Origin: DASQBT01 sp963782495
Lineage (GTDB): Bacteria > Pseudomonadota > Gammaproteobacteria > Burkholderiales > Thiobacillaceae
DNA length: 64,000 bases
Direction of reading: 5' to 3'
Assembly: GCA_963782495.1 (NCBI GenBank)
Contig: CAWAJU010000008.1
Location: forward strand, 372,001 to 436,000
The notes under the pieces were generated by a model. That model saw nothing but the letters and a program-made list of their open reading frames with translations, was not told where the DNA came from and made no database searches. Position 1 is the first letter of the stretch; every line of letters begins with the position of its first letter. The translations under genes were made by a program, and so were the position numbers. This document shows, one piece after another, positions 1 through 7,625 of the stretch.

Positions 1-1
1 C

Positions 2-1255
2 TCCATGCACTCCAACGCCTTCAATGACCCGGTGTTCCAGGCGGAATGGGCGCTGGGGGACAAGGCCACCGGCGGCAAGACCCTGAACCACTGCGGCGGT
101 TGCCACACCCCCATCGGCATCGCCACGGGGACGGTCAAGTTCGATCCGGAACTGGGCAAGCATGGCGGCTTCACCGCTCCGGAAATTGCCTCCAAGGGTG
201 TGTCCTGCGATGTTTGTCACACCATTTCGGGAACGACGGCGGTACACACCACCACCGGAGACCCGGGCAACGCCTCGTTCATCATGTCGCCCGGGGAGGT
301 GAAGCGGGCCACCTTGAAAGACGCCAAGTCGCCATTTCACGAGACAGCGTATTCCGAGCTGCATGGCCGGGCCGAATTCTGCGCCAACTGCCACAACATC
401 TTCCATCCGGACAATCGCTTCCCCGTGGAGCATACCTACGACGAATGGAAATCCTCGCCCTATGCGCAAAAGGGCATCCAATGCCAGGATTGCCATATGG
501 TGCCGGTGGACACCGCCATCCGTGTGGCCAATGAAATGAAGCCGGCAAGAGAGCTTGAGAACCATGGCCTGGGCGGCTATGCCGGCCTTGGCGCCCCCAC
601 CAAACGCGATCTGGTGCATGACCACGGCTTCGTCGGCGCAAATACCATTATTGCGGAAGCGCTGGGTGTGAAAGGCGCCTCGGACAACAAGGCCGAGGCC
701 ATGAAGCGGCTGCAAAATGCGGTTGATCTGGATTTCGAGATTGTTCCCGCCAACGGCGGCGCAAACCTGCTCAAGATCAAGGTGATCAATGCCCGGGCCG
801 GCCATCACATTCCTACCAGCCTCACCTTCATCCGGCAGATCTGGCTGGAGGTGCATGTCACGGATGACCAGGGCAACGTCCTTCTGAGTTCCGGCGTCGC
901 AAAGGATAACCACGTGCCGCCCGACGCCATCACCTTCATCAACCGCTCGGTCGACGAGCATGGCAAGCCAACCATCAATCCGTGGGAGATCGCCAGCTTC
1001 GATTATCTGAACACGATACCTCCGAAGGGGTTCCGCTACGGCGTGTATGCCTTCCACCTTCCGGACGGAGCAAAGAGCCTGAAGGTTTACGCAAAGCTCA
1101 ATTACCAGTCCTACGCCCAGGCCGTCGCAGACAAGTTGTTGGGCGAGGGAAAACTCACTGTTCCCACGGTGGTGATGAAAGAACTGACGCGCGAATACAG
1201 CGCGGCCGATCTGAAGTCCGCAAAGCTGGAAGAAAATGGCGTGGCAAGTCGCTAA
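2..1255 (+). CDS. Multiheme c-type cytochrome, 5' end outside window
   Basis: Periplasmic electron-transfer protein with at least four CxxCH haem-binding motifs (CGGCH, CDVCH, CANCH, CQDCH), at residues 30-34, 68-72, 126-130 and 160-164 counted from the ATG at 5. The remaining 250 residues contain no further CxxCH and look like a beta-rich domain. The frame is open to the window edge, so the ATG at 5 is probably internal and the signal peptide (and perhaps more haems) lies upstream. It is followed after 45 bp by soxY, with soxZ next, so it probably belongs to a sulfur-oxidation operon. An electron acceptor role for SoxYZ-bound sulfur is inference; the protein is not a recognisable SoxA, SoxX or SoxCD component. 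Confidence 0.85.
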   Translation, partial: SMHSNAFNDPVFQAEWALGDKATGGKTLNHCGGCHTPIGIATGTVKFDPELGKHGGFTAPEIASKGVSCDVCHTISGTTAVHTTTGDPGNASFIMSPGEVKRATLKDAKSPFHETAYSELHGRAEFCANCHNIFHPDNRFPVEHTYDEWKSSPYAQKGIQCQDCHMVPVDTAIRVANEMKPARELENHGLGGYAGLGAPTKRDLVHDHGFVGANTIIAEALGVKGASDNKAEAMKRLQNAVDLDFEIVPANGGANLLKIKVINARAGHHIPTSLTFIRQIWLEVHVTDDQGNVLLSSGVAKDNHVPPDAITFINRSVDEHGKPTINPWEIASFDYLNTIPPKGFRYGVYAFHLPDGAKSLKVYAKLNYQSYAQAVADKLLGEGKLTVPTVVMKELTREYSAADLKSAKLEENGVASR

Positions 1256-1300
1256 GGCGCCACGTAAGAGTCATCAACAACACAGAAGGAGATATAGTCC

Positions 1301-1765
1301 ATGAATCCACTGCGCAGGAATATGCTCAAGAGCACGGCAGGCGTAGGCGCGCTTTCTGTAGCCGTCGCCGCCGGGCTGCTCAAGCCGGGTCAGGTGCTGG
1401 CCGACTGGAATCAGGCAGGATTTGACGCCAAGAACCCGGCTGATTCACTTGCGTCGATCGGCGGATCGAACGCTGCCAACTCATCGAATATCGAGCTGAA
1501 GGCGCCCGATATTGCGGAGAATGGCGCTTCGGTTCCGATTGAAATTACGGTAAGCATGCCCGATGTGGAATCGCTTGCCATTCTGGCGGAGAAGAATGTT
1601 TACCCGCTGATCGCTGATTACAAGCTGACTGATTTTGGCGGCTTCCTGGCGACTCGGATCAAGATGGCCCAGACTGCCGACGTGCGCGTCATCGTGAAGG
1701 CGGGCGGCAAGGTCTGGACGACCGCCAAGGAAGTGAAAGTCACCATTGGCGGCTGCGGCGGCTAA
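1301..1765 (+). CDS. soxY: Thiosulfate-oxidation carrier protein SoxY
   Basis: SoxY is the sulfur-carrier subunit of the periplasmic Sox system; substrate is bound covalently to a cysteine on a C-terminal swinging arm. The 154-aa product shows a twin-arginine-like signal (RR at residues 5-6, hydrophobic stretch to about residue 34) and ends in GGCGG with the carrier cysteine at 152, the hallmark of the family. A good ribosome-binding site (AGAAGGAGAT) precedes the ATG. soxZ follows after 47 bp. SoxY has no export signal partner of its own other than SoxZ, which is normally carried across as a SoxYZ complex by the SoxY Tat signal. Confidence 0.96.
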   Translation: MNPLRRNMLKSTAGVGALSVAVAAGLLKPGQVLADWNQAGFDAKNPADSLASIGGSNAANSSNIELKAPDIAENGASVPIEITVSMPDVESLAILAEKNVYPLIADYKLTDFGGFLATRIKMAQTADVRVIVKAGGKVWTTAKEVKVTIGGCGG

Positions 1766-1812
1766 GCGGACCGTACTTAGACTATTCGATCCACCGGAAT
1801 ACGGAGATACAA

Positions 1813-2109
1813 ATGGCAATTCCCATGAAAATGCGCGCAAGTACCGAGGCCATCAAGGTTCTGATCACTCATCCTTCCCAGAATGGCTTGGCCAAATCCA
1901 ATGGCAAACTCATTCCCGCCCTGTTCATCAAGAACATCACGGTGGCAGTTAATGGCAAAGTGGTAGCCGATGGCCAATGGGGCGGCGGCATCGCCAAGGA
2001 CCCGTATCTGAATATCAAGGTTACGGGCATGAAGGCCGGCGACAAGGTCACAGTCGATGTCGTCGACAGCAGTGGTGACACCGGCAAAGGCGAAGCCACT
2101 GTCAGTTAG
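1813..2109 (+). CDS. soxZ: Thiosulfate-oxidation carrier protein SoxZ
   Basis: SoxZ is the small immunoglobulin-fold partner of SoxY and forms the SoxYZ heterodimer that carries sulfur intermediates. The 98-aa product has no signal peptide, as usual, and contains the family pattern of alternating beta strands around PALFIKNITVAVNGK and GGGIAKDPYLNIKV. It is the last gene of the operon: a strong terminator lies about 47 bp downstream. SoxXA, SoxB and SoxCD are not seen in the window, so these may lie upstream or elsewhere in the genome. Confidence 0.96.
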   Translation: MAIPMKMRASTEAIKVLITHPSQNGLAKSNGKLIPALFIKNITVAVNGKVVADGQWGGGIAKDPYLNIKVTGMKAGDKVTVDVVDSSGDTGKGEATVS

Positions 2110-2155
2110 AGAGGCAGGCAAGCCTGATCGATTTCACACGCCCACACGCAGCAGC

Positions 2156-2184
2156 AAATTTGGGGAGAGCTTCTCCCCAAATTT
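2156..2184. terminator. Bidirectional Rho-independent terminator after soxZ
   Basis: A perfect 13-bp stem (arms 2156-2168 and 2172-2184, AAATTTGGGGAGA with its complement) closes a 3-nt GCT loop. The stem begins AAATTT and ends AAATTT, and is followed by GTTTT on the plus strand, so it can terminate soxZ transcription and also the minus-strand genes converging from the right. Confidence 0.9.
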
Positions 2185-2210
2185 GTTTTGGCGAGTGACG
2201 GTGATGATGG

Positions 2211-2294
2211 TCGCTTGGCGCATCGGGCGGGACGATGACCGGGCTGACCGCGCTCCAGGCGCCGGCGCGGCCGCCAGCCTCGACCGCGCGCGTG
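2211..2294 (-). repeat. Fossil copy of an FN3 segment of the adjacent FecR/FN3 gene
   Basis: Positions 2225-2294 match 3623-3692 inside the LysM/FecR/FN3 gene with only a handful of mismatches (roughly 90% by eye). Read on the minus strand the segment still encodes EAGGRAGAWSAVSPVIVPP, against EADGQAGAWSAISPVIVPP in the intact gene, and similarity continues weakly to about 2211. The copy abuts the stop codon of the minus-strand unknown gene at 2295. It is a remnant of a duplicated or recombined copy of the surface-protein gene. Confidence 0.7.
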
Positions 2295-2865
2295 CTATTC
2301 CGGCGGCTGCAAAGCCGTGCTTTGATCCAGCATATGGATGTTGGAGCCGGATTCCAACATCATCGGCACGTCCCACATGTAGTTTCGGCCGCCGGCACCT
2401 CCGATCGAGAACACGTAATAGCGTCCGGGCGCAATAACCGCGAACTGGACCTGTCCCTTTTCATTTGCAACGCCTTTGGCCACCGGGTTGGCCATCATCG
2501 CCTGCGTCCCGCGCTGACATGCCTGCGCATCATGGGTCGCGCAGGCTTTGGCCCAATCGGCACGGCCCCTGGGGCCGGTGAAGCCGGCCTCAGCCAGCGC
2601 TTCGTCGATGCCCCTGGTCAGCAGCACCACGGGGGCCCCGCTTGCCGGTGCGAGGGGCGCGGCGGTGCCGGAACCGGGCGCTTGCACCCGGATCGCCAGG
2701 TAGGGCGTCCCGATCCTGTGGCGCCAGAAGCAGTCGACTGCGAGGGCGCGCCAGTGGCCGGTGCAGGGCTTGGGTTCACACTGAGGCTCACGCGCTGGAG
2801 AACGCAACCGAGCCGTCGGGCGCGCTCAATCGAATCGTGATTCGAGAAGGCGAAATCATGCTCAT
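2295..2865 (-). pseudogene. Unknown protein, probably split by a frameshift
   Basis: An ATG at 2865 with a strong ribosome-binding site (GGGGGAG, 8 nt upstream) opens a frame reading ITIRLSAPDGSVAFSS that stops after 25 residues near 2790. A second frame, with only a TTG start at 2807, continues to a TAG at 2295 and encodes about 150 plausible residues, including FWRHRIGTPYLAIRV and GQVQFAVIAPGRYYVFSIGG, the latter like a beta-sandwich (carboxypeptidase-regulatory-like) strand pattern. The two pieces read as one protein if a single-base shift lies near 2790-2805. No family is recognised. It may be a decayed gene, a sequencing error, or two separate ORFs. It lies downstream of the FecR/FN3 gene on the same strand. 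Confidence 0.5.
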
Positions 2866-3058
2866 GGCTTTCTCCCCCGAGGATGACGTGACAAGTCTCC
2901 GCGCATTCGAAGCACAGACCAGTGGCAAGTGGCCGACGGCATTCCGGACATTCCCGCCGAAGGTCACGAGGGGCAGCAAGAGGGTCGAGAGGACGCGTTC
3001 GTGGAACAGGAAAGCGGTCGCTCGGGTTGATCGGTCACACCTGCAAAAAATTGCGCAT

Positions 3059-5176
3059 TCAGAGACCCATCAAGAACGGGAACAGCAGCAACCACCACGG
3101 CTTCGGCCATTCGATCTTCACGGCCAATGCCTGGCTGGGCGGACCTTCGACATCTTCGGCGCCGACGCCGGTGACGCGCAGCCAGTAGTCGCCCGGCTTG
3201 GGCTTGACCAAAGTGGCGCTGGCCTCATGCACGATCCGGCTTGACAGCGGCTGGGCGAAGTTCATATCCGCGCTCAATTCGAGCTTGTAGGCCGGCGCGT
3301 CGCCTTTCCAACTCACCAGCAACTGTTCGCCCTCGACCTTGGCGGCCAGCTCGCCCGGCGCGTGGGGCGGGACGATCACGGCCAGCGGCGGACTGGCCGG
3401 ACCTTCGACATCTTCGGCGCCGATTCCCGTGACGCGCAGCCAGTATTTGCCCGGTTCGGGCTTGGCCAGGTTGACGCTGGCCTCATGCACCTGCTGGCTC
3501 GCCAGCGGCTGGACGAAGCTGGCGTCCGCGCTCAATTCGAGCTTGTAGGCCGGGGCGTCGCCTTTCCAGCTCACCAGCAATCGATCGCCTTCGACCTTGG
3601 ATGCCAAGTCACTCGGCGCGTGGGGCGGAACGATGACCGGGCTGATCGCGCTCCAGGCGCCGGCCTGGCCGTCGGCCTCGACCGCGCGCATGCGCCAGTA
3701 ATACTTGCCGGGATCTAGCGTCACCGCCAGGCTGGTGGCGTCCGTGTCCCGCTTGATCTGCACCTCGCCAAGATCGGGCGAGGCACCCACCTGCAGGTCA
3801 TAGCGTGCCGCCCCCTTTGATTCGGCCCAGGCGAACTGCGCCTCGCCGGCATCCGCGCGCGCGTGGGCAACGGGCGGATTGGGCAGCGGCTGCACACGGA
3901 AGGCACGCGGCTCACTCCACAGATGCACCTTGCCGGCTTCGTCCACGCTGGCCACGCGCCAGTGCCAGTCGCCCTCCTCCAGGGTTTCGACCTGGCGGGT
4001 GACGGGCGGCAGGCGGCGTTCGATCAGGCCTTCGCCGAAATCCGGTGTGGGGGCAAGCTGCAATACATAAGCCTGCGCCTCAGCGGCGGCAGCCCAGGAG
4101 AACTCCACGGCATTCTCGTACCGGCGCTCGCCGGGTGCGGGAGAGACCAAGGCGGGCGGCAGCGGACGCGCGTCCAGTTCGAAGGCGTGATCGCGGTTGT
4201 CGCCTTCCAGGCCTGCACTGTCGATGGCGCGCAGGCGCAGGAAATAGTTTCCGTCGGGCAAGTCGTCCTGCCAGGTGATGCTGGGTTGCGGCGTGACGTC
4301 GTCGAGCAGGACTTCACTGAAAGCCGCATCGCGCGCCACCTGGGCGCGGTAGGTGCTCGCACCGGGCACCGCCTGCCAGGTGAAGGACAGTGGCAGACGC
4401 TCGATCAGCGCGGGCAGGCCCTCTTCCGACGGGGGCATCAGCAGGGTGCGCGGGGGCTCGGGCGGCTTGCCGGCTTCGACCACCGTGCCGTAACCCGCTT
4501 CAACGCCGACCTCCTTGCCCTGTGCAGAGACGTCGACCGTGCCCTGCAGCACCTCACTGCGCAGCGACTTGCCGTCCTCGCCCAGGTTGAGGCGAAAATC
4601 CGTGCCGCGCAGGCCGGCAACTGCCACCACCGTCTTCACCTGAAAGCCGCCCGCCGGCGGCAGCTGCTTGCTCGCGTGCGCTTCCAGGCGGCCGTTGTCC
4701 AGGGACAGCTCGGTCGACACCATGCCGGTCTTGCCATAGGCAGCGAGCCGTCCGAAGGACAGCTTGCTGAACGCCTGCTGGGTCATCATGGAGCCATCGG
4801 CAAATCGGTAGGTCGCGCTGCTGCGCGGCCCGGTCAGCACGTTCTCGCCGCCGTGTAGTTGCGCGCCCGCAGTCAGTTTCTGGAACGGCCCGTCGCCGGA
4901 CTTGTAGCGCACATTGCCGGTGACCGCCGTGACCGTGACCGGCGCCGGCGTCACCTTGAGCAGTTCCACGGGAATCTTGATGCGCGTGTTGGCCGGCAGG
5001 CGCTTGGGGATGGGCACGCCATTGGCGGCCTGTACCTTGGGCCAGTCACTCATGTGCTTGAGATAGGTCTGGCCGATCTGGCTCAGGGTATCGCCGGGAT
5101 AGGTGAGGTAAAGCCAGTATTCCGCCGCATGCGCGTTGAGCGAAATCAGCGCGGCCAGGAGCAACAGGATGCGCAT
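3059..5176 (-). CDS. Exported LysM / FecR / FN3-repeat surface protein
   Basis: Large envelope protein of about 705 aa. The chosen ATG gives a clean signal peptide (MRILLLLAALISLNAHAA); the open frame extends 37 codons further without a signal. Order of domains: LysM peptidoglycan-binding motif (GDTLSQIGQTYL), FecR-type beta domain (LRGTDFRLNL), then five or more FN3-like modules with recurring YxLELSAD and YWLRVTG strands, and a short hydrophobic C-terminus. In this family such proteins often accompany adenylate cyclase or CHASE2 sensors, but none is seen here. The last two FN3 modules are a recent tandem DNA duplication. An envelope scaffold or sensor role is inference. Confidence 0.88.
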   Translation of the reverse strand: MRILLLLAALISLNAHAAEYWLYLTYPGDTLSQIGQTYLKHMSDWPKVQAANGVPIPKRLPANTRIKIPVELLKVTPAPVTVTAVTGNVRYKSGDGPFQKLTAGAQLHGGENVLTGPRSSATYRFADGSMMTQQAFSKLSFGRLAAYGKTGMVSTELSLDNGRLEAHASKQLPPAGGFQVKTVVAVAGLRGTDFRLNLGEDGKSLRSEVLQGTVDVSAQGKEVGVEAGYGTVVEAGKPPEPPRTLLMPPSEEGLPALIERLPLSFTWQAVPGASTYRAQVARDAAFSEVLLDDVTPQPSITWQDDLPDGNYFLRLRAIDSAGLEGDNRDHAFELDARPLPPALVSPAPGERRYENAVEFSWAAAAEAQAYVLQLAPTPDFGEGLIERRLPPVTRQVETLEEGDWHWRVASVDEAGKVHLWSEPRAFRVQPLPNPPVAHARADAGEAQFAWAESKGAARYDLQVGASPDLGEVQIKRDTDATSLAVTLDPGKYYWRMRAVEADGQAGAWSAISPVIVPPHAPSDLASKVEGDRLLVSWKGDAPAYKLELSADASFVQPLASQQVHEASVNLAKPEPGKYWLRVTGIGAEDVEGPASPPLAVIVPPHAPGELAAKVEGEQLLVSWKGDAPAYKLELSADMNFAQPLSSRIVHEASATLVKPKPGDYWLRVTGVGAEDVEGPPSQALAVKIEWPKPWWLLLFPFLMGL
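3141..3656 (-). repeat. 258-bp tandem duplication inside the FN3 region
   Basis: The segment starting GGACCTTCGACATC at 3141 recurs at 3399, a shift of 258 bp (86 codons). Each unit encodes one FN3 module running from about VPPHAP to VEGP. The protein copies differ at scattered positions, so the duplication is recent but not brand new. It keeps the frame and lengthens the stalk. Confidence 0.85.
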
Positions 5177-5392
5177 GCGAACGCCTGCCGGCATGCGGGG
5201 GCGCCGACGGTGTGACTTGAAATGCGTAAAGGCTGGGCAGCGCATGAGTATCGGGAGTTGGAGGCTCGGTATTGGATTTGATTGCAACCCTACCCTTGCA
5301 TTCTAGGAAACCTGGCGGCGCGCGTTTGATGCCGCGGCGCATACCTTGCAAAGATTAGTCGTAACAGGGCGCTCGTGGCCGGGAGCGGTCAT

Positions 5393-5409
5393 ATGGGTGG
5401 TCCACCCAT
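5393..5409. promoter_or_regulatory. 17-bp palindrome, possible operator
   Basis: ATGGGTGG-T-CCACCCAT is a perfect inverted repeat with 8-bp arms about one central base. It lies between two divergent genes, a typical place for a dimeric regulator site. No regulator family is recognised from the sequence. Confidence 0.45.
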
Positions 5410-5555
5410 CTGCCCGGAGTTCGGCCTATTCCCTCGTTGAAAGCCGTCTGGGAGTGTTTGCCTACAGGACAGCCTGTCTGTTTCTCCCGTCAGTGGATGC
5501 ATGAACGAGTCGTTTGCGACGACGCCGTTTTGTCGGACTCAAATCCAGCGGCAAC

Positions 5556-5584
5556 TTGCCGATAGCGTATTTAAGGGGTATATC
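5556..5584 (+). promoter_or_regulatory. Possible sigma-70 promoter of ppk2
   Basis: TTGCCG and TATATC are separated by 17 bp and lie 36 bp upstream of the ppk2 ATG. Each hexamer matches the consensus at four of six positions. Pattern match only. Confidence 0.3.
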
Positions 5585-5619
5585 GCCATGCGGCGGCAGA
5601 GACCCATCAGGAGACAGGC

Positions 5620-6765
5620 ATGAGCGAAGCTTTGAGGAATGTAGCGGCAAGCAAGCGCGCGGCGGAGACAGGGGGTGAAACCGTGGCAGATGCCGGCACT
5701 GAGCGCAGGCGCAAGGGTTCCCCCATGCGCCGCGTGGCTGCCGGCGATGTTGTTGCGGATGCCACGCCGCAGGGCTTCGAAAACGATGCAGTAAGCCGGG
5801 CACTGAGCGCCGCGGCGACGCAGAAACTGCAATCCATGGGCGACATTATCTCGGGTCTGCCGCCGGCCGAGGCCAAAGCACTCATGGAAACCCTGCTGCG
5901 ACAGCAGCAACCCCGGCTCGGCCAAGTCAAACTCAATCCCGACGAAGAGCTTGCACCTGGATGGCGCGACGGCGGTTATCCGTACAGGAACCTGATGTTG
6001 CGCAAGAACTATGAGAAGGACAAATACCGCTTGCAGGTCGAACTGCTCAAGCTTCAGGCCTGGGTCAAGGAAACCGGGCAGAAAGTGGTCATCCTTTTTG
6101 AAGGGCGTGACGCGGCAGGAAAAGGCGGCACAATCAAGCGCTTTATGGAACACCTGAACCCCAGGGGGGCAAGGGTGGTGGCGCTGGAAAAGCCCACCGA
6201 TAACGAGCGTGGACAATGGTACTTCCAACGCTACGTGAATCACTTGCCGACGGCCGGAGAGATCGTGCTTTTTGACCGTTCCTGGTACAACCGCGCCGGG
6301 GTCGAGCGGGTAATGGGGTTTTGCAGTTCGGCCGAATATGATGAATTCATGCGGCAGACGCCCGAGTTCGAGCGCATGCTGGCACGCAATGACGTTCATC
6401 TCGTTAAATTCTGGTTCTCGGTGAGCTGCGAGGAGCAGCGCCGCCGTTTCAAGGAACGCAAAGTCCACCCGCTCAAGCAATGGAAGTTGTCGCCGATCGA
6501 CGTGGCATCTCTCGACAAATGGAATGACTATACAAAGGCCAAGGAGGCAATGTTCTTCCACACCGATACCGCCGATGCCCCGTGGACAGTGATCAAGTCC
6601 GACTGCAAGAAACGCGCACGGCTCAATGCCATGCGCTACATCCTCCACAAGCTGCCTTATGCGAAGAAAGACAGCGAACGCATCGGCCAGCTTGATCCGC
6701 TGATCGTCGGACGAGCCAACGTGGTGTTCGAGCGTGGCGAGCATGATTACGCCGTCGCAGTCTAG
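5620..6765 (+). CDS. ppk2: Polyphosphate kinase 2 family protein
   Basis: Transfers phosphate between inorganic polyphosphate and nucleotides, usually making NDP or NTP from polyphosphate. The 381-aa product has an about 95-residue low-complexity N-terminal extension and then the PPK2 P-loop kinase core: Walker A FEGRDAAGKGG (about residues 160-171), Walker B-like LFDRSWYNRAGVERVMGF (about 216-233), and the lid segment with RRRFKER and QWKLSPIDVASLDKWNDY. The arrangement is that of single-domain (class I type) PPK2 enzymes. The start is supported by AGGAGACAGGC just upstream. Alone in its transcription unit; a hairpin follows the stop. Confidence 0.95.
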   Translation: MSEALRNVAASKRAAETGGETVADAGTERRRKGSPMRRVAAGDVVADATPQGFENDAVSRALSAAATQKLQSMGDIISGLPPAEAKALMETLLRQQQPRLGQVKLNPDEELAPGWRDGGYPYRNLMLRKNYEKDKYRLQVELLKLQAWVKETGQKVVILFEGRDAAGKGGTIKRFMEHLNPRGARVVALEKPTDNERGQWYFQRYVNHLPTAGEIVLFDRSWYNRAGVERVMGFCSSAEYDEFMRQTPEFERMLARNDVHLVKFWFSVSCEEQRRRFKERKVHPLKQWKLSPIDVASLDKWNDYTKAKEAMFFHTDTADAPWTVIKSDCKKRARLNAMRYILHKLPYAKKDSERIGQLDPLIVGRANVVFERGEHDYAVAV

Positions 6766-6770
6766 TGTCG

Positions 6771-6792
6771 TGTTCCGTCCGACCACGGAACA
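6771..6792 (+). terminator. Hairpin after ppk2
   Basis: TGTTCCGT and ACGGAACA form a perfect 8-bp stem around a 6-nt loop directly after the ppk2 stop. No T-run follows, so it may be a weak terminator or an mRNA 3'-end stabiliser. Confidence 0.4.
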
Positions 6793-6870
6793 GCGAACCG
6801 CTTTCCGGGTCCAATCGCTTATTGCGGTGGACCGGACTTCAACTCGTAGTGGCTTTATGTAAGTGACCCT

Positions 6871-7239
6871 ATGGACATGTTTGTTGAAAATGTCGACGCG
6901 GGCACGCGGAGACTTGAATCGAGAAGAAGGATTCCGCATCCGCGATTCGGTGACGTGGAAGGATTGCTCTGCGGCATAGAAAGCGCTCTTACCACGGATC
7001 GCAAGGTAAACGGGGCGAGCCTTGTCGAACTGTTCTATCTCTCCGAGATGGATCGGTACGGCATGGTGAGCGCCGCGAAATATGTCGACGAGTCCGACGG
7101 ATATCCGCTCAGGAATTTCAGGAGCGAAATCAACAAGTGTGTCGCTGCGGTCAGAGGCCGTCTTGAAAAAGGGGAAATCCCAGAAACCTGGCCCGCGGAA
7201 CTGATGGACCTTCTCAGCATCGAGAAAGGGAAGGGATAG
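6871..7239 (+). CDS. Hypothetical protein, 122 aa
   Basis: No family recognised. The product is a soluble, mixed-charge protein without signal peptide or membrane segment, with a sensible amino-acid composition (VELFYLSEMDRYGMVSAAKY; EIPETWPAELMDLLSIE). The ribosome-binding site is poor and a second in-frame ATG lies two codons later. A long antisense frame covers the same DNA, so coding status rests on composition and on the clean start and stop. It lies between ppk2 and ald and is probably transcribed on its own. Confidence 0.5.
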   Translation: MDMFVENVDAGTRRLESRRRIPHPRFGDVEGLLCGIESALTTDRKVNGASLVELFYLSEMDRYGMVSAAKYVDESDGYPLRNFRSEINKCVAAVRGRLEKGEIPETWPAELMDLLSIEKGKG

Positions 7240-7625
7240 GCGCGACCGAACGGGCAAGCCGACGTTCCCGGGGTCTTTCCGGCATTGAACCTTGAACGAT
7301 CGTAACGGCCGCTCATGAGAGCTTCGCTGCATTACGCCTGAACCTCCGCAAAGGGTCGCAAGCACGCGTTCGGCATCCGAGAGAACAGACATTCAAGGAT
7401 ACTTGCTTGACGTGACCGGACACGGTCCGTTGAGACGCGACGCCTGCCCTTCCCGACGCTCTTTCTGGCTAGCGATAAAGCCCCACCCTGGCAATTGAAT
7501 TCGGCCTATCCAAACCTTCCACGGAACCGCGGAATTGTCGAATAGGTCATACTTGCCCCAAGCTTGCTCACCTCGGTTCACGCGGGCGCAAGCGCGCCGA
7601 ACCAACCCAATGGACAAAGGACCAG
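7240..7625. other. Intergenic stretch without gene
   Basis: The 386 bp before ald contain no supportable ORF, RNA gene or repeat. The promoter of ald should lie here, but I see no convincing pair of hexamers. Confidence 0.5.

Larger units (their letters stand above)
5177..5619. other. Divergent intergenic region, no gene
   Basis: This 443-bp stretch separates the minus-strand FecR/FN3 gene from plus-strand ppk2. I see no convincing ORF in it. It holds a near-perfect 17-bp palindrome (5393-5409) and a possible promoter for ppk2 (5556-5584). Confidence 0.6.

Noticed and set aside
5539..7392. 617-codon open frame antisense to ppk2
   Set aside because: Shadow of the ppk2 coding frame; it continues into non-coding DNA and shows no protein motif, while ppk2 has all catalytic motifs.
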